Of a stretch of 64,000 bases of DNA, positions 15,237 through 21,869 are shown piece by piece. A program made the translations under genes and the position numbers. Positions within the stretch are counted from its first letter, which is position 1; the number at the start of each line of letters is the position of its first letter. Source of the DNA: a virus; IMG/VR virus record IMGVR_UViG_3300025030_000038, positions 248,001 to 312,000 of that record. One strand, written 5' to 3'. Under the pieces are notes generated by a model that was not told the DNA's origin, ran no database searches, and saw only the letters and a list, made by a program, of their open reading frames with translations.

Positions 15237-16582
15237 TTTGTTCCTGGTAGGGACCCACAGACTGGGCAGTCGCCCAGACCCCCAAGTAGGTCCTTGACTT
15301 GGTGGGTTGATTCCTCATGTCCCTTGCTCAATTGGGCAAGTTCTTGTCTAAGGTCTTTCACTGTACCCAACAGGGAGGATGCCGTTTCAGCAATGCGCCG
15401 GAACGTGGTTAGCTCCCCCAGTGGGACCTGGAGAGGAATTGGATTGGGCAGGGACAATTCACCTAATACCTTCCGATGTCCACCGCTCTGATCCAGGAGC
15501 TTGGTGAGGGGGGCTATCCTGTCCCGGATGGAGGAGATCAGTCCAATTGCTTGACTGATTTTTGTTGGGCGAGCCAGGACATCCTCTTGTGGAACATGGA
15601 TCTCCCGGATGGGCGACAGAGCCTTGATGGTAGTGGAAAGTGTCCTGAGATTCGTTGACATCGCCCCAAGCTTCGTCAGACCCTCTGCCGTGTGGAGTAG
15701 GTCCTGGGTTACATTAGCCCCAGGTAGCTGTATTGCCTTGACCAAAGTGAGGGTCCCCAGTAGAATTCCAAGGGAGGCAATTGAGTCTCGGGTTTCCCGA
15801 AGCTTTATTCCCTCTACCAACCCCCGGGTGATACGTTGAAGTGCCTTGTCCTCAGGTAGCTTGAGATCTTTTACAGGCCCCAGGGTATGCAGAAGCTCCT
15901 TGAGGGAGTGCATCTGGTCCTGCAACTTACGGAGGGCCGCCAACCCATCTTGTTGGACCCTCACCCTGGCATGGCTATCTCTGGCATCCTTGACAAGCAT
16001 GGCTGCCCTGTCCAGGCCATCGAAGATCTTCTCTTGGGTTTCTAGACGAACAATATCTCCCTGCCGCACCTTGAGTTCTGATGCCAGAGACCTCCGATCG
16101 GATTGGGCCATTCGAAGGGCTTCGTTCAGGACCCCTACCCGATCTACATCCGCAATTGACTCGGCCAACACGGATCCAGGTTGGTCCAATAGGAACACCT
16201 GTCCGACGAACTGTTGGGCGAATTGGGGCCATATCTCTCTCCCAGCTGCCAGTACGGGAGCCACCCCTAAAGTGCTCAGCTCCGCTGGTGCCCCCTGTCC
16301 CACCTTGTTGAGGACCTTGCCATCGAGGGTGTACCGGTTGTGCTTGGCCCCCTTCTCCCAAGTGACCGACTTACCATCGCCAAATGTGAGAGTGACGGCA
16401 CAGTTGTCCTTCCCATGTCGGACGAATGAGCTGCCCTTGGTGTTGGTGAAGGCACCGTAGATAGCCCTGTTTAATGCCGTTTTTCCGCTGTTATTTCCAC
16501 CTGTTATCACGGTCAGGCCAGAGACTTCAATCTCTGCGTCAGCGATGCTTTGGAAATCCTGTACCCGAACCTTGAAAGTCAC
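15215..16582 (-). CDS. Rad50/SbcC N-terminal half (split gene)
   Basis: A 455-residue protein with the N-terminal ATPase lobe of SbcC/Rad50: Walker A GGNNSGKT at residues 28-35 and a Q-loop region FLLDQPGS. About 260 residues of coiled coil follow, ending in a zinc-hook-like CPVCGSLPGTKC only ~15 residues from the C-terminus. In an intact Rad50 the hook lies mid-protein and the chain returns to a second lobe with Walker B. Here the chain stops just after the hook, and the returning lobe is the separate gene at 8311-8946. Both should join SbcD (11414-12391) to form the end-resection nuclease. Confidence 0.85.
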   Translation of the reverse strand: MTFKVRVQDFQSIADAEIEVSGLTVITGGNNSGKTALNRAIYGAFTNTKGSSFVRHGKDNCAVTLTFGDGKSVTWEKGAKHNRYTLDGKVLNKVGQGAPAELSTLGVAPVLAAGREIWPQFAQQFVGQVFLLDQPGSVLAESIADVDRVGVLNEALRMAQSDRRSLASELKVRQGDIVRLETQEKIFDGLDRAAMLVKDARDSHARVRVQQDGLAALRKLQDQMHSLKELLHTLGPVKDLKLPEDKALQRITRGLVEGIKLRETRDSIASLGILLGTLTLVKAIQLPGANVTQDLLHTAEGLTKLGAMSTNLRTLSTTIKALSPIREIHVPQEDVLARPTKISQAIGLISSIRDRIAPLTKLLDQSGGHRKVLGELSLPNPIPLQVPLGELTTFRRIAETASSLLGTVKDLRQELAQLSKGHEESTHQVKDLLGGLGDCPVCGSLPGTKCSKPSS

Positions 16583-16583
16583 G

Positions 16584-17522
16584 TTAGATTGCTACCTCTG
16601 CCTTGATGGCGGGGTGCGGGTCATAGCCTACTAGCTCAATATCACCCAGCTTGAAGTCCCCAAGTCGTTTGATTGAGGGGTTGAGCCTCAAGGTCGGGAG
16701 GGGTCGTGGCTCTCGGGAGAGTTGCTCTGTGACCTGTTCCATATGGTTTGAATAGACATGGCTGTCATGGAAAGTGTGGATGAATTCTCTTGCCTCCAGG
16801 CCTGTTACTTGAGCCACCATATGTGTCAACAGTGCATAGTTAGCGATGTTGAAGGGTACTCCCAACAGCATGTCCGCTGACCGTTGATACATGTGGCAGT
16901 AGAGCCCACCGTTTCGGACGGTCATCTGAAAAAGGGAGTGACACGCAGGAAGCCCCATCCTATCGATGTCCGCTGGGTTCCAGGCGGTCACGATCAACCG
17001 CCTTCCGATACTGGCATTAGGGTCCGCCTTCACAGCCTCAATACCAGCAAGTAGGTTGGCGATTTGGTCTACCTTATGGGTTCGATGCTTGAGGGCATAG
17101 GTGAAAAAAGACCCTAATCCATACTCATCTGGGGCGTCTTCTTTTGCCCGGTCAAACATGATCCGTAGGTCGACCTCACTGAGGGGTGCTTCCCAGGCCC
17201 GCCACTGTTGACTGTAGATTGGCCCACAGTCAGTGGTTTCTTTGTCCTTGACCCAACCATCCCATATATGGACCCCCTGGTCCTGCAGGGTCTTTGCTTT
17301 TGTATCTCCATCCAGGAACCACAGTAGCTCGGCCACCACCCCCTTCCAGAACAGTTTTTTGGTTGTGACAGCTGGGAAACCCACCCGCAGGTCATACCGG
17401 TTCTGGTATCCTAACACGCTAATGGCTTCCACTGGCCTTCCCGTGGACTTAAGGACAGCCCTGGTGGCAACCCGGTCCCCACACTGTAAAATGTGGGTGA
17501 GGTGGTCGAGATACTGTTGCAT
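16584..17522 (-). CDS. thyA: thymidylate synthase (ThyA type)
   Basis: A 312-residue folate-dependent thymidylate synthase, dUMP to dTMP. Visible signatures are the catalytic Cys in LPACHSLFQ, the dUMP/folate segment YQRSADMLLGVPFNIANYAL and the C-terminal DSHVYSNH. A ~25-residue insertion (DRAKEDAPDEYGLGSF region) precedes the IGRRLIVTAWNP segment, making it longer than the E. coli enzyme. The start MQQYLDHL at 17522 lies 4 nt beyond the RecA stop; a longer frame would run into recA. It works with the phage ribonucleotide reductase and deaminase to supply dTTP. Confidence 0.93.
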   Translation of the reverse strand: MQQYLDHLTHILQCGDRVATRAVLKSTGRPVEAISVLGYQNRYDLRVGFPAVTTKKLFWKGVVAELLWFLDGDTKAKTLQDQGVHIWDGWVKDKETTDCGPIYSQQWRAWEAPLSEVDLRIMFDRAKEDAPDEYGLGSFFTYALKHRTHKVDQIANLLAGIEAVKADPNASIGRRLIVTAWNPADIDRMGLPACHSLFQMTVRNGGLYCHMYQRSADMLLGVPFNIANYALLTHMVAQVTGLEAREFIHTFHDSHVYSNHMEQVTEQLSREPRPLPTLRLNPSIKRLGDFKLGDIELVGYDPHPAIKAEVAI

Positions 17523-17526
17523 TCGA

Positions 17527-18771
17527 TTAGTCCCCCTCGACTTCCGATGGGTCTTCCTTCTTTTCCTTTTCAGCCTTGGTCTTCGGCACATCTGCGAAGA
17601 GCTCATCCTCATCAATTGCTGGGATCTCTTCCTCCGCTTCAGCCATTGCCTGTGCAGATGGGACAGCCGACAACTTGGGGCTCACCTGAGCAAACAACAT
17701 TGGCAGCGCCTTGGGGTCCTCATTGATCGCCTTCAGAAAGCCATCCATTCCACACAGCTTGAGATCCCCCTTGGGGCTATTGGGCCACGTGAACCATGCC
17801 CCACTCTTTTGAATGATCTTGTGGGCAATAGCCAGTTCCACCACCGAACGGGCATTGTCGATCCCCTGCCCTGAGCGGAGATAGAACTTGAACTCATTGT
17901 TGACAGAGTCACTGACCTTGCACTTATCCAGCTTCAGGACAACGATGGTGCCTACCACCTTCTCCTCAATCTTGCCCGAGAGCTGATCAAACTGCTTGCC
18001 CTTCTCCTTCTGGAAGACACGTAGGGACATCCGTACCGATGTGTAGAACTTCCATGCCTCCCCACCCTGAGGGGCAGACTCGGGTCCTCCACCATTCATG
18101 GATGCCATGGTCTTGCGAAGCTGTGAGATCGCCAGGAGGGTTGAGTTGCTCTTGGCCATCACTCCCTTGATCTTGGGGAGAAACTGTGACCACTTGGCTG
18201 CCACAATCCCCGGACGCAAAGCCTTTCCCTCTTCGTCCTCTGCCTGATTGTACAGGTCCTCCGGCACACCGGCACCCACGGAGTCCAGTACGATCAGGTC
18301 CACGCCCTCACGGATGTACATGACCATCGCCTTCATGCCCTGCTCCAGGGTGTCTGGCTGTATCAGCACAAACTTAGATGCGTCCTGAATGGGTACCCCC
18401 AAGGTAGCTGCATAACGGGGCTCTACCTCATGCTCCCAGTCAATGTAGGCACAGGTCCCCCCAGCCTTACAAATGGCGGCTGCGGCAGCAAGGGCTAGGG
18501 TTGTCTTGCCTGCCCCATTGGCCCCATACAGCTGTGTGATACGACCCCGAGGCAAACCCGGACAGGGGGCAACACCATGCTTGTTAGCCTTTCCACCAAT
18601 TGCGTAGTCCACGATAATGGACCCGCTAGGAATGTGGGGCATGGACTCCTTCAGAAGACTCTCATTCAAGGGGACAACATGATCCTCCTTGAGGAGAGTG
18701 GTGAGAGCGGATGTTGCACGAGTGAGGGCACTGGTTCCCTTGGTGGTCGTAGTCTTCTTTGCAGCTGCCAT
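17527..18771 (-). CDS. recA: RecA-like recombinase
   Basis: A 414-residue RecA/UvsX-type strand-exchange ATPase. Walker A is YGANGAGKTT, then YIDWEHEVEPRYA (the RecA catalytic Glu region), Walker B LIVLDSVGA and the L2-like region around NGGGPESAPQGGEAWKFYTS. The C-terminal tail is strongly acidic and Lys/Glu-rich. I start at ATG 18771 (MAAAKKTTTT). It drives homologous recombination and replication restart together with the SbcCD, SSB, RecD and RuvC genes around it. The Lys/Thr-rich N-terminus is typical of bacterial RecA-like proteins in large phages. Confidence 0.9.
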   Translation of the reverse strand: MAAAKKTTTTKGTSALTRATSALTTLLKEDHVVPLNESLLKESMPHIPSGSIIVDYAIGGKANKHGVAPCPGLPRGRITQLYGANGAGKTTLALAAAAAICKAGGTCAYIDWEHEVEPRYAATLGVPIQDASKFVLIQPDTLEQGMKAMVMYIREGVDLIVLDSVGAGVPEDLYNQAEDEEGKALRPGIVAAKWSQFLPKIKGVMAKSNSTLLAISQLRKTMASMNGGGPESAPQGGEAWKFYTSVRMSLRVFQKEKGKQFDQLSGKIEEKVVGTIVVLKLDKCKVSDSVNNEFKFYLRSGQGIDNARSVVELAIAHKIIQKSGAWFTWPNSPKGDLKLCGMDGFLKAINEDPKALPMLFAQVSPKLSAVPSAQAMAEAEEEIPAIDEDELFADVPKTKAEKEKKEDPSEVEGD

Positions 18772-18796
18772 GGTATTGGGTTGTCCTTTGGATTGG

Positions 18797-19462
18797 TCAC
18801 TTCTTGGGTCCACTCTCTACCGTCTGTGACCAACGATAGAACCTCTCATTCTCTCTAAAGATGATGCCCGTCTTTTCAGTCTGACCTGCATTCTTGCCTT
18901 TGGAGAACGTATGGACCTCAGTGAACAGTTTACGCTCTGTGGGGGTCAAGTCTGTAATCAAAATGCTACCAGATAGATATTCCCAAAACCTGCCAGCCAG
19001 ACGTGCACAAAGGAATGCATCCGCGGCATCATGGGACCACTTAGTCTTTATACCAGTGTCCTCTTTGGCTGCTGAAACCATGTCCCCCTTCATCATCTTC
19101 CAGCCATCCGGGCGCTTGAGACTCTCGCGGGCGTGCATCTTGATCTGAGGGGGTGAAAAGTACACCACATCCATCTTCTCCTCTTTGAACGCTTCATTCG
19201 AGTAGAGGAACAGCCCCCAGGCTCCGGGTGAAAAAATTTCCCCAAAGATGGGAGACTCAATCCCGATCTTGTCAGGCTTGTGTTCCTGTATGAGGGATCG
19301 AAGGAATTCTCTGAAGGTGATGTATCTGTCAAGGAATAGCTGGGAGGCAGGGGTGGACAGCTGACCTTTCAGGACACATCGATCGGCTCCTGCGGATGCC
19401 TGTGTATTGTGCAGACTATACCCGTACGAAGTTAGTGAGGGATCCAAACCAAGAACCAGCAT
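18797..19462 (-). CDS. ruvC: RuvC-like Holliday junction resolvase
   Basis: A 221-residue RNase H-fold nuclease. Motifs in order: LGLDPSLTSYGYS (first Asp), IGIESPIFGE (Glu), and HDAADAFLCARLA (final acidic pair). This is the RuvC arrangement. The C-terminal ~50 residues are basic and would contact DNA. It lies directly upstream of recA in the same operon and would resolve or debranch recombination intermediates before packaging. Promoter elements are not evident; the HNH gene behind it suggests an insertion between it and the SSB gene. Confidence 0.85.
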   Translation of the reverse strand: MLVLGLDPSLTSYGYSLHNTQASAGADRCVLKGQLSTPASQLFLDRYITFREFLRSLIQEHKPDKIGIESPIFGEIFSPGAWGLFLYSNEAFKEEKMDVVYFSPPQIKMHARESLKRPDGWKMMKGDMVSAAKEDTGIKTKWSHDAADAFLCARLAGRFWEYLSGSILITDLTPTERKLFTEVHTFSKGKNAGQTEKTGIIFRENERFYRWSQTVESGPKK

Positions 19463-19494
19463 GCACTACTATACAGTGCACATTGAACATCCTT

Positions 19495-20211
19495 CTAGTT
19501 AAAACCCCCGGAGGTTGCCACCAGGAGTATGCAGAGGGGGCTTACTAGACGAAGGACACTTCTGTTTCCCTTCTTGGAATTACAGGATACACAGACCACG
19601 GTAACGTTCTCAAATGTATTAGAGCCACCTTTCGAAATTGGGAAGATGTGATCTAGGGAACGCTTGTTTCCAACTGGTTCCCCACAGTAGGTACACAGTC
19701 CTCCTGATTCTCTGTAGGCCAGTTTAGCCTCTCCCTTTGTGAGGGTGTTCTCAACAGCTTCAAGTCGTGCCCGGCGTTTCTGACTGGCGACCACGGATGC
19801 TTCCGGATGAGCTTCCATGTGGGTATCATGACTGGACTTGACCTTCTCTGGATTCGTTTCCCGATACTTCTTACTGTAGGCCCTAAATTCCTCTAGATGC
19901 TCTTTGCGATATGCTTCCTTGTGGTCTGAATTAGCTCTATCCCAGGCCAGCCTGGAAGTCTTTCTCTTTTCTGGGTTTCGTTGTACCCAGGCTGCATGGT
20001 TGGCATTAACACGATCCTGGTTTTCTTTCGCCCATCTAGCCGAGTTAAGACTGATCTTCTCTTTGTTGGCCACATAATACATGTGGTAGCATTCCTTGCA
20101 TTGTGCCTGATGCCCTGGCTTGGAGCCTCTTTTGTCGGGGCTGAAACAGTCTATTGGCTTCAGGACACCACACTTGGTGCATGTTTTTTCAGTAATAACA
20201 GGAGGGGTCAA
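19495..20211 (-). CDS. HNH homing-type endonuclease
   Basis: A 238-residue protein with an N-terminal zinc knuckle (CTKCGVLKP...CKECYHMYY), a long Lys/Glu/Arg-rich helical middle that probably wraps DNA, and a C-terminal HNH core CTYCGEPVG...RSLDHIFPISKGGSNTFE...CVSCNSKKGNR. This is the classical McrA/HNH order with catalytic DH and Asn. It sits as a free-standing gene between ssb and ruvC, with a strong hairpin just upstream, consistent with a mobile intergenic homing gene. The target site is unknown. Confidence 0.85.
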   Translation of the reverse strand: MTPPVITEKTCTKCGVLKPIDCFSPDKRGSKPGHQAQCKECYHMYYVANKEKISLNSARWAKENQDRVNANHAAWVQRNPEKRKTSRLAWDRANSDHKEAYRKEHLEEFRAYSKKYRETNPEKVKSSHDTHMEAHPEASVVASQKRRARLEAVENTLTKGEAKLAYRESGGLCTYCGEPVGNKRSLDHIFPISKGGSNTFENVTVVCVSCNSKKGNRSVLRLVSPLCILLVATSGGFN

Positions 20212-20236
20212 AGCAGATCCTGGAAATCAGGTGGCT

Positions 20237-20265
20237 CTGGGCACCATCAGATTGATGGTGCCCAG
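20237..20265. terminator. 12-bp perfect hairpin between ssb and HNH gene
   Basis: CTGGGCACCATC-agatt-GATGGTGCCCAG is a perfect 12-bp stem with a 5-nt loop, lying just past the 3' end of the ssb gene (minus strand) and before the HNH gene. There is no U-run after the stem on either strand, so termination is uncertain. It could instead protect the ssb transcript's 3' end or limit read-through into the homing gene. Confidence 0.55.
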
Positions 20266-20284
20266 GTGGGGCACCTAACAGCTA

Positions 20285-21010
20285 CTACTTGAGGATGTCT
20301 TCGAGCATGTTGTCAAAGTCCGGGCTGCTGGCTGGGGCCGCTCCGGATCCTGCGGTGGGGCGGGCACCCACGGGGCCACCGGCAAGTTTTGCACGGATCT
20401 GCTCAATGGTCAGGTCTTGAGCCAGCTCTCCTGGGAGACCCTCTGCCACGGCCTTGGCCTGAGCAATAATTGCCGCCGCCTTAACGGGATCCTTTTCCAG
20501 GATCTTGCGGAGAAGGCTCTCCCGACATGGGCTGATTGTGATCTTCTGGTACTGTGTGTCTGTACACGCAATATTCAGGTCGTAGCTACCCAGGGGCCAC
20601 TCACTATTGGTGGTCTTGAGGTTCTGATACTTATCCCCGGAGATAATCCATGACATTGCCTTGAAGTCACCGCTGGCGAACTTGGCCTTGTCGATGGCCC
20701 CGGAAGAATCTGTTGGCCACTTGATAATTACGGTACCAATCTGCATCTTTGAGGGGGATCCCGCAATCTTGACATACTCTGGACCGCGGTCCATGAAGTA
20801 CCCTACCCCTGCTAGGTAGAGACGCTTCCCACCAAGAAACCTGGGGGAGGGAGAGTCCAGAACTGGCTTCCCATCTTCCAACCCTGGCCACCAAGCGAAG
20901 GAAACGCGGAACTTGTCACCTTCCTTGAGCTTGAGACGATTACCCTTGGACCCAACGCCGTCATCGTTGAGGTCAAAACCCATTTCCTGAAGACTACCTG
21001 CTGTTGTCAT
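20285..21010 (-). CDS. probable single-stranded DNA-binding protein
   Basis: A 241-residue protein with a beta-rich N-terminal ~150 residues (KFRVSFAWWPGLEDGKP..., aromatic residues suited to stacking on bases). A low-complexity Gly/Ala/Pro linker leads to an acidic tail ending DFDNMLEDILK, the hallmark of phage and bacterial SSBs that recruit partners through the C-terminus. It heads the recombination operon together with the coiled-coil protein next door. A GGAGAGATAAC ribosome-binding site precedes the ATG. I have seen similar proteins next to recombination genes in large phages, but the OB-fold is inferred rather than motif-proven. Confidence 0.6.
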   Translation of the reverse strand: MTTAGSLQEMGFDLNDDGVGSKGNRLKLKEGDKFRVSFAWWPGLEDGKPVLDSPSPRFLGGKRLYLAGVGYFMDRGPEYVKIAGSPSKMQIGTVIIKWPTDSSGAIDKAKFASGDFKAMSWIISGDKYQNLKTTNSEWPLGSYDLNIACTDTQYQKITISPCRESLLRKILEKDPVKAAAIIAQAKAVAEGLPGELAQDLTIEQIRAKLAGGPVGARPTAGSGAAPASSPDFDNMLEDILK

Positions 21011-21104
21011 GCTGTTATCTCTCCGTTGTTGTGGTCACGAGCTAGTCGGTCAATTGATTGTTGTGAGTGACATGCCCGCTTATTGTAGCTTACACTCTTC
21101 TTGG

Positions 21105-21866
21105 TCAAAGCAGACTGAGAATCTCGTCAATGTCATCATTTTGTGTGGGGACCCCGATTGTGGTCTCTGAACCATCAATCTCTGATAGGAGTTGATCCTC
21201 ATAGGAACTGGCCCCCTGGAGTTCCTGTACGTCCCCCGGGGCTGGGTCTGATTCCGCAAACACTGAGTCCATTAGATCCCCAATGGATGGGTCCAGGGTT
21301 TCAGACACTACCCGAGCCGTCTCTAGGGCCCCTCTCTTTTTTCCTGGTAGTGAGTTGCCCCACCGTCCACCGAGGCCCAATTCTTCCTGGCAGACCTTCA
21401 ACTGGTCCCGAAGTCTGGATTGGATATCCTTGAGATCCGATCTTTTAGTCCTAATGACAATCAGAACCGCCTCCAGGTCCTCCACAGAGAAGGAGAGTTT
21501 GTCTAGTTCTTCTCGTTCCACCTTGAGTTTGGTATTGGCGGTGGCATCTCGATCGGCCACGCTGCGTCCCGCCCGTACTTCCGGGTCATTGGTCATTAGC
21601 TCCCGAAACTTGAGGGTGAATGCAGCCGTAGCATATCGTTGCTGGCGTTTGTACCAATGGAGATCCTGGGAAACATCCAGGAAGACCTTCTCACACCGAG
21701 AGAGGTGCCCCCGGCACTCTGCGATCTTCTCATTGAGGCGCTTGGGACCCAGCTCCAGGGGGTCAGCATCAAGTTCTACAGTCATTCCCCCCAAGGTCAG
21801 GTATACGGCCTCAAGGCGTTCCGTATCTACCTTGGGTCCAGAGTCAGAGGGTCCTGAAGCTTCCAT
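21105..21866 (-). CDS. coiled-coil protein of the recombination cluster
   Basis: A 253-residue protein, mostly helical. Central heptads (LSFSVEDLEAVLIVIRTKRS and flanks) precede a Gly-rich LGLGGRWGNSLPGKKRG segment and an acidic C-terminal tail ending DDIDEILSLL. The pattern DPLELGPKRLNEKIAECRGH near the N-terminus recurs in phage genes next to SSB and helicase genes, but no function is established. The acidic tail resembles that of the neighbouring SSB, so the two may compete for or share a partner. It overlaps no gene and starts 3 nt from the helicase stop. Confidence 0.6.
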   Translation of the reverse strand: MEASGPSDSGPKVDTERLEAVYLTLGGMTVELDADPLELGPKRLNEKIAECRGHLSRCEKVFLDVSQDLHWYKRQQRYATAAFTLKFRELMTNDPEVRAGRSVADRDATANTKLKVEREELDKLSFSVEDLEAVLIVIRTKRSDLKDIQSRLRDQLKVCQEELGLGGRWGNSLPGKKRGALETARVVSETLDPSIGDLMDSVFAESDPAPGDVQELQGASSYEDQLLSEIDGSETTIGVPTQNDDIDEILSLL

Positions 21867-21869
21867 GTG

